This document shows, piece by piece, positions 1 to 10,759 of a stretch of 64,000 nucleotides of DNA. Position numbers and translations under genes: made by a program. The notes under the pieces were generated by a model. That model did no database searches. It was not told the origin of the DNA and worked only from the letters and a program-made list of their open reading frames with translations. The DNA lies in NCBI GenBank assembly GCA_964035575.1, contig OZ037849.1:558001-622000 (forward strand). Direction: 5' to 3'. Within the stretch, counting starts at the first letter, position 1. The number at the start of each line of letters is the position of its first letter. The stretch is from Rhynchopus sp. YZ270_cl-10 (taxonomy: Eukaryota > Euglenozoa > Diplonemea > Diplonemida > Diplonemidae).

Positions 1-936
1 GGATGGAGTGGGTTGTACAAAGCAAAAGTACTGCCCTCAACCCTTTTTTTTAGTACATGTTCCACCCTTTCATGCCTGCTGTTTTGCTAAAGTGGCATGT
101 ACAATATTATGAATTTGTGTTTTTTTTTGTTCATCTGACCAGAATTTTTCTTTTTTATTTATGTGTTGACCCTCTCAAATACTTTCAATTCTATGAACTG
201 AAAGTATATGAATCTAATCTTTTTGTCAAAAGGGGGTGTGTTTGTACCCCTTAAAAAAAATGCGTTCTGTTTTCCTGAAATTGAAAGTTTTGAATTCTCT
301 CTGTTGTTCTTTTTGGGGGTGGAGTGGGGGGAAGGGGGAGGGTCAGCAGGTCCTCAGTGGTTGCTGTCTGATGGTAATACCCGTATTGTGTGCAAAAACG
401 TCCTAGCCTTTGTTCTGTCTTAGACACAGTGTTATTGAAAACAACAACAAAAACAAATTTCTAACGTGCATACCCCATGTTCGTTAACATGGTATTTTTT
501 TTTTTTTGTCGAAATTGCGTGGAGCTCACACGAAAAAAAAAAGCGAGGTGTCTGCACGTTATCAATTATTCAAAATTATTCAAAAAAAACCCCCCCCCCC
601 CCCCCATCCCTTCACTCCCCACTCCCCGCTCTGTCTCCATTTTAGGTTCTTCTTTACCCCGCATTATGGTGTGGCTGAAGGGGTGCGGAAAAGTGTGATA
701 AAGTGTGACACAGTGCTATTTTTTTGTGCTATTTTGGGGTCGGCCACACCACATTACTTTTTTCAAAGCACACAGTTTTTTCACCGCCCCCTCTCCCTCC
801 CCTCCCCTCCCCCCTCTTCACACTATGATATACCTTCCTCCACTCCATCCAAAGGCATACACCATTTATCCCCTCCTCCTCCTCCCTCCTCCCCTCCCCC
901 CACACAGCCCACACCCCCCCGCCTCATCTCATCTCA
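1..936. other. Intergenic, leader side of the first gene
   Basis: No gene is supported here. The stretch is T-rich with a C17-like run near 590-605. From about 780 to 925 it is an almost pure pyrimidine tract with several AGs (one at about 907 in a cacacag context), followed by the start codon at 937. A tract of this kind suits a splice acceptor for a spliced leader or a 5' UTR intron. Pro-rich open frames here are read-through of the C-rich DNA. Confidence 0.6.
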
Positions 937-2349
937 ATGCAACGCATGTTGTCGATCTCCGTGTTGGCAATCACCTCCGTGACATCTACTTCATCCGAAC
1001 TCGTCTGCCCTGAGGGTTATGCCGAGCTCTCTGGGATCTGCGCGCGACATGTTGAGACCCCAGTGCAGACGTGGTATGGGGCGGAAGGGGTATGTCGTGC
1101 AGAGGGGACTCATTTGCTGTCGTTGTCAGATGGGGTAGAGAGTTTCCCGTTGCCGCCAATGGAGGCTCAAGCGAAGATGTGGACTGGGGCGCGAAAGACC
1201 ACAGCCTCACCCTGGACATGGTCGGATTTATCGCCATTCAAGGCAACCCTTACACCGCTTCCAATGACCACCACAGCACCACAGTGCGCCTATCTTCACG
1301 ACAACATTCTCCATGCGGTGGACTGTACAGAACGCAATGGGTTTACCTGCGTTGCTGGTGCTCCGGGTTGCAATTGGCCTGGCATTCCGCTTGCAATAGC
1401 AGGGAACCTAGCAGGAAATGCCGACCACCATAAAATCTACATCATCAACAGCGCATTGAGTCTTGACAGCCCTACCAACCAAATTGCCTTGGGGAATTGG
1501 ATTACGCCTAACACCTATGAGGTGCACGGTCTTTTTGAGGGATGCCCCCTGTTTAAAGCAGTTTTTACGATCAATGGCGGTGTTTATAAGGTTTCTACTG
1601 GGTGCGATGGGGGGGCTCTTGTTGAGGCTGCGTTTTCGGAACAACCGGAGTGTTCTCGCATCTCGGGGAATGGGGTCTCGCCGGATGGTACCGAAGCCAT
1701 GGGTACTACTGACCCAAATGCGTCAAACAATGCGCATAACAGCCAGGGGAAGCAACCAGATGTCCGTGCTGTTCAAGGAGATGGAGGTGATGACGCGGTG
1801 CCGATCTGGGTCTGGCCCCTCGCCTTTGCCGCAGTCGCAGCTGTCTCCGCCATGGCAACGTTTGGTGTCGTAAAGAGACGCAAAACATCGAAAACTTCCC
1901 TCTCAACCGACGAAGAGGATTCACCTGCCTCCTCCGAACACATGGAAATGGAGGCCTCCGTAACAGAGTGCTGCACCCGCCCCACAGGAAAGGCGCGATT
2001 CAGCAAGGACCCATCCTCCTGCGAAACCTGCAAGAAATTCAACGCCGGAATGGCAAAGAGAAGACTCAAGGCAGTGCACGAACAGCTGGCACGTGAATTT
2101 GCCCTTCCAGTTGTGGTCCGCGGCACCCACTGTGAACACAACGAAAACGACCATGTGCACGTATTCGAAGTGGAAAACGATTTTGATGCCTCCACCATGG
2201 GTGCGCTCAGCACAGTATACTCCCGTACAAAGCCCCGCCTTCCGAAGAACACCCGGGTACACATCGTCCGCGCAAAGGCGGAAGATGGCACCCCTGCTGG
2301 TGGGGAAACCGATTTCTCTGGAATGTGGGATGGGCAAGTATATTTCTAA
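937..2349 (+). CDS. C-type-lectin-like single-pass membrane protein
   Basis: A 470-aa protein. Residues 1-20 form a likely signal peptide. Residues 24-138 look like a C-type lectin-like fold: paired N-terminal Cys (C24, C36), a W..A...C...G..L stretch (TWYGAEGVCRAEGTHLLSL), WTGAR in place of the usual WIGL, and closing cysteines around HAVDC and FTC. The calcium/sugar motifs EPN or QPD and WND are not seen, so binding is more likely protein-directed or lost. A second extracellular part (about 140-285) is unassigned. One membrane helix spans about 288-312, followed by KRRK and a 160-residue cytosolic tail with a CCTR...CETC cysteine cluster. The start sits directly behind a long pyrimidine/AG tract. 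A cell-surface receptor or adhesion role is inference. Type I topology is well supported by the sequence. Confidence 0.8.
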   Translation: MQRMLSISVLAITSVTSTSSELVCPEGYAELSGICARHVETPVQTWYGAEGVCRAEGTHLLSLSDGVESFPLPPMEAQAKMWTGARKTTASPWTWSDLSPFKATLTPLPMTTTAPQCAYLHDNILHAVDCTERNGFTCVAGAPGCNWPGIPLAIAGNLAGNADHHKIYIINSALSLDSPTNQIALGNWITPNTYEVHGLFEGCPLFKAVFTINGGVYKVSTGCDGGALVEAAFSEQPECSRISGNGVSPDGTEAMGTTDPNASNNAHNSQGKQPDVRAVQGDGGDDAVPIWVWPLAFAAVAAVSAMATFGVVKRRKTSKTSLSTDEEDSPASSEHMEMEASVTECCTRPTGKARFSKDPSSCETCKKFNAGMAKRRLKAVHEQLAREFALPVVVRGTHCEHNENDHVHVFEVENDFDASTMGALSTVYSRTKPRLPKNTRVHIVRAKAEDGTPAGGETDFSGMWDGQVYF

Positions 2350-2621
2350 AACAAAAAAAGCAAAAAAAAATGGGTCGGGGATCATGGAGGGGTGCCGTTT
2401 TTTTTTTTATCCTGTGTACACAGTGAAAACGCATTTTTTTTTTGGGTGGAGTTAGTGGGTTTTTCTGCCCCCTATTTTTCTTTTAAAGATGGCTCAGCAG
2501 GCGGAGGGCTAGAGTCAATTTTTTTGGCTTTTTTTTTTCGTTTTGTTTTGTTTTGTTTTAATTGGCGGAATATCTTGCGATATTAGTCTAAAAAATCAAA
2601 CACAAAAAAACATAGTGTGAG

Positions 2622-2729
2622 AACGATCGTGACGGTTTTTTTCAAGATCTTGAACTTTTTTTCAAGATCTTGACATTTTTTTTTTTTTTTTCACGATCGT
2701 TTTTTTTTTTCACGATCGTTTTTTTTTTC
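2622..2729. repeat. ACGATCGT / CAAGATCTTG palindrome cluster
   Basis: Three copies of the self-complementary octamer ACGATCGT and two of CAAGATCTTG are separated by T runs. The outer copies face each other, so the whole can fold back. The same octamer with long A or T runs recurs at 6458-6643. It looks like a small foldback element or its remains; no protein is encoded. Confidence 0.6.
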
Positions 2730-2980
2730 CCCTAGTAGTACAAGGGGCATGGGCGTGAAATGGGTGGCAAGGGAGAGTTTCCAAGGTGACGACCCGGCGC
2801 ACACCTAACCAGAAGGTGGAAAACACCAAAAAACACGAAAAATAGTTGCTCTTCCAAAAATTACCTGAACAGAAAATCGCAGTTTGGGGTATTGAGGCCA
2901 GAAAAACTATTTATTTTTTTCAGTCTAACCCTAACAGTACGGGAGCCACATATGTGGCTCTGCTAATGGCGCCAATATAT

Positions 2981-3480
2981 ACGGGGTTCTACTTGGACTT
3001 TTTGACCGACTCTTTTCCTTGAAACGATTTTGTGGCGAATCTTTCAAATAAAGCAAAAATCGAGAACATTCTCACACCAGAATCCCCCCCAACGGATGTC
3101 GCCAGCGAGGCACTAAAACCAGAAAACCGTTTTTACCCAGCAAGTTCCACTATAGTGGCGCACGAATGCCACACGTTGGTAGGGGTAATGGGGTTCTACT
3201 CATTTTCGTAAAAACATTTTTTTTTCTGTGTGACAAGAACTTTGCTCAATCTTTCAAATAAGGCAAGAATCGACAACTTTCGTAAAAATGTCATATCGTT
3301 GGATGCTGGAGGGAGGTGGGTCAATCCTAGGAAAACGACTTTTTTTGGCGCTCACCCCCAAAATCACCCCCTGCCTCGTGACTTCGCCCTGCAAACAGAA
3401 TTCTACTCAAAATCGTAAAATAAATTATATTTCGTAAGAATTGATGTCGATCTTTTAGATAAAGCCAAAATCGAGCAGTT
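2981..3480 (+). repeat. Three degenerate direct repeats, spacing about 208 bp
   Basis: Units begin near 2981, 3188 and 3396. Each has a GGTTCTACT-like start, about 60 bp of variable sequence, and an ATCTTTCAAATAAAGC-like core followed by AAAATCGA. The units have diverged by substitutions and small indels. Function is unknown. They resemble an old tandem duplication rather than a satellite. Confidence 0.5.
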
Positions 3481-4010
3481 TTGATGATTAGGTTAGTGCA
3501 GCCGTAACAAGGAGAACACAGGGTAAAAGTGGATTTTCCCTTGGTTTTCCCTTGCTGTACTGTATGTGTTAAAAGTGTGTATTGGTGTACGGGAGAGACG
3601 TGCGTTTAAAGTTGCAACATTTTTAGGCTGATTGACGTGGGCCTGGCATGCCCCATTTTTCACTTTTTACCACCGATTTAATTCGATCACCATCGAACAC
3701 TGGGAAAATTTCTTGGTCAGTTTGGGGTATAACACGTGTATGACCTAATTTTAGGTGGTCAGAAGTGGAGTCTGACCCCCGTGCCCACATCATTTTTGAG
3801 CATGTTTTTTGGTTTTCCTCAGCACAACGTAGGAGAAGGCGAAATGTTCACAAAGAGGGACAGGGTCGAGCGTGAGTGGGTCACTGCAGTGGCTCACGAT
3901 ACACTGAACGGGTTTGCGGCTGGGAGGGAAACGTTTCCACTGTTACAGGCAAGTCACAAGGGGGTGGTGACTTGTGTGGGAGAAATGGGTACGGACAAGA
4001 CTGTATGCGT

Positions 4011-4323
4011 TTAGTCCCAAGAGCCTTCACTGATGTCAGAGTCATGATGCTCAGCATCATCATCAACCTTGGGGTCCTCAGCTGTCGTGTCGCAGTCAAT
4101 ATAGCTCCCGCACGCTCCTTCTCCTCCTGCACCAGCTTCTCCTCATCCCACCAACCATTCGCTTGTGGCGGCTTGCTCTCGCGCAAACTGCGTGCTACGA
4201 CCACAAGCTTGTGCAGCTTTGGTGCAACTAGCCGGTTGCGCCTCTTCTCGCTCATCCACCCACCCATCGTACTGAAGATGCGCTCAGCATGTTGAGGCAC
4301 AAATGTAACTCAGGGGAAGAGCT
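4011..4323 (-). pseudogene. hAT transposase C-terminal fragment
   Basis: Read on the minus strand, the conceptual protein contains AERIFSTMGGWMSEKRRNRL followed by a KLHKLVVVARSLRE-like helix. This matches the C-terminal dimerisation region of hAT transposases (the ERvFS..G......R..L pattern). An acidic tail ending in SEGSWD and a stop lies in a neighbouring frame, so one small indel separates it from the motif. The DDE catalytic core and the N-terminal BED finger are not present upstream, so this is a fragment of a cut-and-paste DNA transposon. It abuts the long-TIR element at 4518-5519 but need not belong to it. Confidence 0.75.
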
Positions 4324-4517
4324 GTGTGCTGTGGACAGAGAGGCTAGGGTTTGGGGTGCTGTGTGAGCTACAAACGCTCCCCTTCCCTCCTTAGAGCTAA
4401 CAAACATTACCCGTTGTCTTGCAAGAACTTGCCCAATTCTGCAAATTGACCCCACCACTGCACGGGCGGATTCCAAAAATGCAAATAAGGACCCTTTTCC
4501 ACAACCTTCCTTCACAG

Positions 4518-5519
4518 AAGGGTCAATTTTACAAACCCGGATTTTGAGGAAAATTTTAGCCGAAAATGGGCCCACGTATAAGTGATCGGGCTCATATTTC
4601 CCAAAATTTAACTCGTTAGTTAAGTGGTCAAAAAATTATCCGATTTTCGAGATTGACCCCACCACTGCACGGGCGAATCCGAAAAAAGAAATAGCCCTGT
4701 GTTCTAGACAATGAGCATCACAGCGGTTGACCCTCGTATTTTTGGTATTTTTTGAAAATCTCAGCTCAAAAAATACCAAAAAAAAAAAAAAAAAAACAAG
4801 TAATTGCTATCGGAAAAAAAACGGGGTGTGATGTGGAACTCCATCCTGTAGAAATAATCTACAACACGCCCAGCATTCTGCTCTTCTGCAGGTATGCTAA
4901 CGCTCTTCGTAAGCTGCCAGACCCACTGGGACGCCAGCATCTGAAACGTTCAAGAAGGGGGGCTGTCCTCTTCGTCCAGCACCATCTGCTTGATAGCGTT
5001 GTTGGACGTCGGCTCGGCAGGCTCGGCGTGTTCCAGCTCGTTTTTGTCCACAGGCTCCCCACATTGTCGTCGTCGTTGGAGCAGTGCGGAAGGAACACAG
5101 AATGCACAGACTACAACACATCGATCACACCAGGCACATCAGCACCTCCAGCAAATCGCCAGGATGCTACAGTGGTTTCGAAAATCGCGCGGAGTTTTCC
5201 ACATCACACCCGTTTTTCCTTAGCAATTACTTGTCCTTGTTGTTACTGTTGTTTTCAACCACCTTCCTTCAACCCTTGTAGGGATCAGTTGTAATTTTTT
5301 TTCGCGAAAACATGAAATTACACATTTCAAGAGAACAAATTAAAAAGGATCCTTGTTTGCATTTTTGGGCTCCGCCCGTGCAGTGGTGGGGTCAATCTCG
5401 AAAATTGGACAATTTTTTGACCACTTAATTTTGAGAAATATGAGCCCGGTTGCTTATACGTGGGGCCCATTTTCAGCTAAAATTTTCCTCAAAATCTGGT
5501 TTTGTAAAATTGACCCTTT
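4518..5519. mobile_element. Long-TIR DNA element T, about 1 kb
   Basis: Left (4518 to about 4700) and right (about 5340-5519) arms are inverted copies with modest divergence. The outer end reads AAGGGTCAATTTTAC and the inner part includes TTGACCCCACCACTGCACGG. The interior holds a smaller inverted-repeat element (U1, 4797-5233). No transposase frame is intact. The inner TIR motif also occurs alone at 4428-4495 and near 28760, so the family has other partial copies. The superfamily is not determined. Confidence 0.7.
4797..5233 (-). mobile_element. U-family element copy 1 (nested in T)
   Basis: It is bounded by inverted CAAGTAATTGCTA and TAGCAATTACTTG. The interior is homologous, in reverse orientation, to 59798-60303 and 62750-63175. 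All copies share an LPHC-like coding-looking block, acidic stretches and a terminal AAYEER-like end in the best copy. Here the reading frame is interrupted. No known protein family is recognised. Confidence 0.65.
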
Positions 5520-5935
5520 CCCCCCCCCACATCGATTTCAATACTATACCTTACTTCACCTACGGTTGCCCTTACAGGGGGGGTGAAGGAAGGTAAGTTG
5601 AAAATACAGGCGTATCATCCTTGCGTGACCCCCCCAAATTCTAAAATCTGTGGGACAGCGTGCTCTTACATAGGTTGTACTCATTAAAAAACCGGTAAAA
5701 ATACAAGTAATGTGTGATGGTCAAAAGTGCAAAATTCCTTCGCCAATGCATTATTTGGGCATTTGTTATACCTGGAGAATATGGTCAGATCACTCTTCAG
5801 ACCACCAGACAACGAAATATGCCGTAATTGTACAGAGGTTGGACAGTACAAAAGTTGGGGGTTTTGGCCAACTTGGCCTGGTGTTGAACGCCGCATCCCC
5901 CACCACAATTGGAATAAATGTCCTCTTGGTCCATA

Positions 5936-6137
5936 AAGGGTTAAAAAGAGTGCCTCACGCTACACAAACCACCACCCGCAATTGACTTAGATATTATAAC
6001 ATAGGGGATTCAGAACAAAACAACACCCTGCCCCATACACACTAAATTGCCATGCTTCAAGAGCATGCCTGGGCCAAAAATTACTGTGGCAATAAGGCAA
6101 CAAGGCCACCCACAAAGAGTGTGAATTGTATTGGATG
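5936..6137 (+). repeat. Decayed transposase-like block, shared with 33.5 kb and 51.1 kb
   Basis: The sequence is clearly homologous to the reverse complement of about 33720-33890 inside element Q. That homologous copy can be read as a Cys-containing stretch with HKECEMC. Part of the block also recurs at about 51120-51200 inside element W. Its presence in two TIR elements suggests transposase coding remains, but no catalytic triad can be read. Confidence 0.5.
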
Positions 6138-6457
6138 GACAGGGGTTTAGTGATGATGTTACTACGACTAGGTTTTTGGCGATATTACATGTGCATGTTA
6201 CATGACATGCACGTGACGTGCTGCTTCATGGTATACGCATGTCATAGAATGTCGCGATTTTTTACGATTCGTATTTCGGGTTTTGCGAATTTTGTCCCAG
6301 AAAAGTACACCCCAAAAATGGCAAAAAAGGTGACATTTTACGTCAAAACACCGCTAAAAGTTACTCTCGGCCGATTTCAGGGGGGTTGTGGGCACCTGTG
6401 GGGGCTCCCTCCCTGGTGTGGGCCAGCGATCAACGACATAATAAGGGAAAAAAAAAA

Positions 6458-6643
6458 CGATCGTTTTTTTTTTCCTTCACGATCGTGAAGAAAAAGGTGC
6501 TTTTTTTTCACGATCGTGAAGAAAAAAAAAAAAAAAAAACGATCGTTTTTTTTTCTTCACGATCGTGAAAAAAAAAAAAAAAAAAAAAGACCGATCACTT
6601 TTTCCCAGATTCGTAAAAAAAAAAAAAAAAAAAAAACGATCGT
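6458..6643. repeat. ACGATCGT palindrome array with A/T runs
   Basis: At least five ACGATCGT octamers, several extended to TTCACGATCGTGAA, alternate with T9-T10 and A16-A20 runs. They form stacked hairpins. The octamer is shared with 2622-2729. No open frame is meaningful here. Confidence 0.65.
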
Positions 6644-7838
6644 TTTCACCCTATGAAAAAAAAAAAAAAAAAAAGTATTGGTTGGCTCTGTGTGACAATT
6701 GCAATAACGAATGTTAAAACAGAAAACGTTTCTTTCCTCCCTTCGTTTTGTTAGATGTGTATGCACGTGGGGCATATTAATCTTTCAACTTTTTCTTTTA
6801 TTTCCCCATCAAAAATATGCGTTCAAATGGGTGCGTTTTTTTATTATCCTGCTTACAGTTTTCTCTTGTCAGCAGCTCCCCCCCAGTGATGTATATAGGT
6901 ATCTGTATGTGGGACCAAATCCCACAAAAAATCGAAAAAAAAAAAAAAAACTATAGAATTTCGGGATTTTTTGCAATTTTTACCTTACCTTACAGGACTC
7001 TAAGAGGGGTCCCGAAGGGACTCCAGAGCAACGCGACCCCACCATGAAGAGCACGGTCGTCAAGAAGCCTAAAAAACGAGTCGGGATTCCGCAAAAAGGG
7101 GTTCTCTGAGTGACTCGTGGTGTAAAAAGCTAGATTTTTACACCGTACCATGAATTTTTTTCGCCTGCGGCGCCATTTTATATTATTTTTTTTGCTTCGC
7201 AAAAAAAAGTATTGTTCCCAGTGTCTTCCCTTGTCAGCAGTGCTGAATTTTTGGGCAAAAAACAAGCTGATCCCGATCTTGAAATCTGGATTCCTGGATA
7301 AGACACTAGTTTCCCACACACAAAAACAATGACTGCCTCACACAAAACTACCGTTTTGGTGGGTGCTAGCTATATAAAACCCTGCACACAACCACGCGAA
7401 AATCCAAAAAAGGGGGTTTCCCACATATTTCCCCCTTTACTGTACCCCCACCACCCCTATATACATTACTGCTCCCCCCCCCCAAAAAAAAAAAAAAATT
7501 GCAACCCTCCAGGGGTGAGATAACCTCACGGAGTGTTCAGTACCCAGAAGGGGGTATTTTGCAGTTTTCAACCTTTTTTTTTTTGTTTATTTGATGTATG
7601 TATGCGAGGCAATGTCATCATGCGTGCTTTTTTTTTCTTCTCCCTTTCTTTTCTTGTTGACTGTTTATTGGCGTAATCTCGCTCCAACCGAGACTGTGTT
7701 TTTCCTATATTTCTTGCAGAACGGAAACGCACAAATGTGAAGGAGCAGAGGTGTGCGGAAGTGAGGGTGGTTAAGGTAGGTCACGTTAAAGCCCCCTTTT
7801 CCCCCCCCCATCCAAAAAAAAAATCGGCGGGACTTTAT

Positions 7839-7873
7839 AGGTACACTGTCACGAGAGGGCTTTGTATTTCAAG
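7839..7873 (+). repeat. Intergenic module b
   Basis: Reads AGGTACACTGTCACGAGAGG then GCTTTGTATTTCAAG. Closely similar copies lie near 22001, 22138, 22861, 23313 and 43375, and in reverse near 51530. See the findings on oriented modules. Confidence 0.6.
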
Positions 7874-8244
7874 GCAATTTTTCTTAGGGTGACCCTTAAT
7901 TAAGTCTTTTTTGACGAAGCTTCCCTTAGGGGATTACCGTACTATGTACGTGGGCTTGGTGCTTATGCATTGACCTCAAAGTCAGTTTTTTCTATTTTGC
8001 AAACAAAAATAATGTGCTTTTTTTTCTTTTTCTTTTCTTCCCTTCCGATGAAGGATGTGTCCTTTTATATTTGTGTGTCATGCAAAACAAAAATTACCGT
8101 AGTAGTACCTCAGTAGATAGATGTAGTCAAAAAAAAAAAAAGGAAAAAAGGGGGGGCCTGAGACTGTCCGTTTGGAAGCTACACTAGCCCTCCCCAGATT
8201 CTCTCAGTGGATAATTACACGGCGAATCGAAAGAACTTATGGAC

Positions 8245-8640
8245 AGTGGAGATTGCACAAACTGTGGCAACACAACCGAGGCAACTACACTACTCCCAAC
8301 AATTTATCAAAAAAGAAAAAAGCAAAAAAGCTTTTTATTGTGAAAGAAAAATTACCTTGTGCGACTACATCTTTTCTTCTTTTCAGTGCTTTCTCTTTGG
8401 AAAGTGTTTGAAATTGATTTTTTTTTTCAGGTTCGGATTTGATTAATTCTCTGCCGAATCAAGAAGTACAAAAAAAAATCATTTATACCAGTAGGTGTAA
8501 AGTAGTTTATCGATACAACAAAGCAAACCAAACTAACAGATGTTTGATTATTAAAAAGAAGTGGAGATTTGCACCAACTGTAGCAACTCCACTACTCCAA
8601 CCAATTTATCAAAAAACAGCAAAAAAAAACAACAAACAAC
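8245..8640 (+). repeat. Two SINE-like units with A-rich ends
   Basis: Copies at about 8245-8330 and 8555-8640 share GTGGAGATT(T)GCAC, CTACTCC and CAATTTATCAAAAAA, and both run into A-rich DNA. A third copy lies at about 30048-30135 in the same orientation. The A-rich 3' end and dispersal fit a short retroposon, but no tRNA-like promoter boxes are evident. Confidence 0.45.
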
Positions 8641-9267
8641 AAACAATATGAAAACACTAACTACGGGACGTTATTTGAGCAACATAACACCAACACATTC
8701 ATCATTACACACGTCGAGGAGTATGATCGGTCATTAACTGCCATTGGTCACTAGTGTGCATATTTTGTCTGTGTTCTGTTGAAATTCTTCAGAAACACAC
8801 ACAATGTACACCAGGCAGACCTAAGGCAGCTGACACCTGTTGCTCCCTACGAAGGCGGGAACAAAAAAAAATTAAAAAAAAAAATCCAGCGCATTCGTAT
8901 GCCTGGGTGGGCAATTGTCGATGCAACAGAAGAAGAAAAAAATCTTGCAACATTTTTTTTTTCCTTCTTTTTTTTTTTTTTTGGCGAAGAATCTGTGCAG
9001 GGTATAAGCTTGGATTTTGGATTTTTTCCAGAATTAGGTTTTTTGAATTTTTTTTTTTTGGTGGGGTTATAGCAGGGTATTATATAGCCCCCCTAGCCCC
9101 CACCAAAAAGGTGGTTTTGTGTGAGGCATTTTTTTCTGTGGGGGAAACGAAGCGAAAAATTTTCTCGGTATTTTGTGACCACGGCAAACCTACACCACCC
9201 CAACCCTGCGGAAAAGCCTCCCCTCCTCTGTGCAACCTTGGTAGCTTTCAGCCACTGGTGATCCGCA

Positions 9268-9595
9268 ATCCGTAGTGGGTGTCAGCCTTATTGTCGGTAA
9301 CCTCAATACATTTACAAGAAACGGTGGCCATGGCACCCAAAGGTTCCTGGCGAAGCCACGGTATGCAACATTTCTAAAATCGCGCTTTAAAATTGCACTA
9401 TTTTACAGGCAAACAATGTCATGGGAAGGGTGTGAAAGCTTGCGCCGCAGGCGCACGGTACGCTACTTTTATTCTTTTCGCCACATCTTTTTTCTCACTC
9501 ATAGTTGGGTTCAAGCTCCGTCCGTCAAATGGAGCTCAACGAACCCTTTTTTGCGGAGCAAAAAAGGAAAAATGGCGCCGCAGGCAAAAAAATTT
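9268..9595 (+). repeat. Dispersed repeat shared with 28.04-28.17 kb, plus GC-rich module
   Basis: About 9268-9380 (containing CACCCAAAGGTTCCTGGCGA) matches the reverse complement of about 28035-28165. It is followed near 9440 by GCGCCGCAGGCGCACGGTAC, a GC-rich module that recurs near 36337 and 63450 and in shortened form near 7155, 9575 and 52385. It probably belongs to a TIR element whose ends I cannot fix. Confidence 0.5.
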
Positions 9596-10759
9596 TAAGG
9601 TACAGCCTGGATGGTGCGGTCAGCAACCCAGTTCCCAAGGGTACTGCGTACTCCCGTGGTTCAACCACGGTTCTTTCCCCCATATTTCCCCCCCCGAAAT
9701 CCAAATCTATATTTTTTTTTTCCCCCCGAAAAATTTCAGAATTAGGTTTTTGAACCTAATTCTGAGTACCAAGCTAATACCCTGAATCTGTGCTCTCTAC
9801 GTCCACTGATGTACGGTGAGGCGTTTGCACTTTTTAACTTCTCTTTTTTTTCCCTTTCATTTTGCAAGCATAAAAAAAAAAAAAAAAAAAAAGATTGTGG
9901 AGCACACTCTAGGGTGGCTACACTAATACAACCAAGTTTTCATAAAAGAAAAAACCACTGTATCTTTTTGAGGTGACCAAGAGAGGCTTAGGTTCATCGT
10001 ATAAACCTTCTTTTTAGTCGTATCCTACCCTTCTGCCTACCCCCATTTTTGCTCTCTTTTGTTGTGCCAATCTCAAATCCTCCCAATCTCCTTCGTTTTT
10101 TTTTTTTTCCATATACTATCAATTTATTGATTGCATATGATGAAAGTACTTTTTTTGTTTTCTCTCCCAAATATTTCCAAAAAAAAAAAAGCCCCCACTT
10201 TTTTTTGTCACCTCACGAAATGTAGAAGGAAAAATTAGAACCATTTTTTTGAACACAACTTTGCGGTTCTGGGGAAAGAGCCCCGCGCTGCAGAGCCACC
10301 TCACCAAAACAGCTTCGAGGTGGTTGCGTTTCACAACCTCTCTCCCATGGGGGTTTTTTTTTTCGTGTGATGCCACGGATACTGCCAGATCTGGCCAGAT
10401 ATGGGGAGCGAAATCCCAGTATCGGGCTTATTTTTCCATTTATTTTGAAATCTGGGAGTATCTGTGTGATAAGTGTTACGTTTCTATTTTCCTGTTTTTT
10501 ATACACTTCCCTAATGCTTTCAAATTTTATTTGAAAGTATATGAACTTCTATTTTCCTCTTCCCCCCCCCTTCCCCTTCCCCCTCCCATTCCCATTTTTT
10601 TTTTTCTCTCCTCACCACATTTTGTCAGAAACCACCAGAACCAAATCGTATCCCATACAACCCTTGGGGAGTCTATACGCTACAAACCTCCTTCTTTTTC
10701 TGTTCTGTCTTTGTCTTCCTCTTTTTTTTTTCTCTTTTTTTTTTTTCAAAAAAAAATAT

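Larger units (their letters stand above)
2350..4010. other. Intergenic with palindromic and degenerate direct repeats
   Basis: No gene is supported. It holds the ACGATCGT cluster at 2622-2729 and three degenerate direct repeats at 2981-3480 (listed separately). The rest is AT-rich single-copy-looking sequence. Confidence 0.5.
5520..10759. other. Large intergenic region, repeat-rich
   Basis: No gene is supported in 5.2 kb. Identifiable contents are: a transposase-like block at 5936-6137; an ACGATCGT array at 6458-6643; an intergenic module at 7839-7873; two SINE-like units at 8245-8640; a repeat at 9268-9595; and modules at 9818-9850, 9898-9955 and 9957-10004. The rest is A/T-run DNA. A CT-rich tract (about 10555-10745) leads into the kinesin start. 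Confidence 0.5.

Noticed and set aside
506-982. Pro/His-rich 158-codon frame
   Set aside because: Product of C runs overlapping the true start region of the lectin-like gene in another frame.
10541-10759. Upstream ATG extending the kinesin by 73 codons
   Set aside because: The extension translates a pyrimidine tract into Pro/Phe runs; the motor domain begins naturally at 10760.
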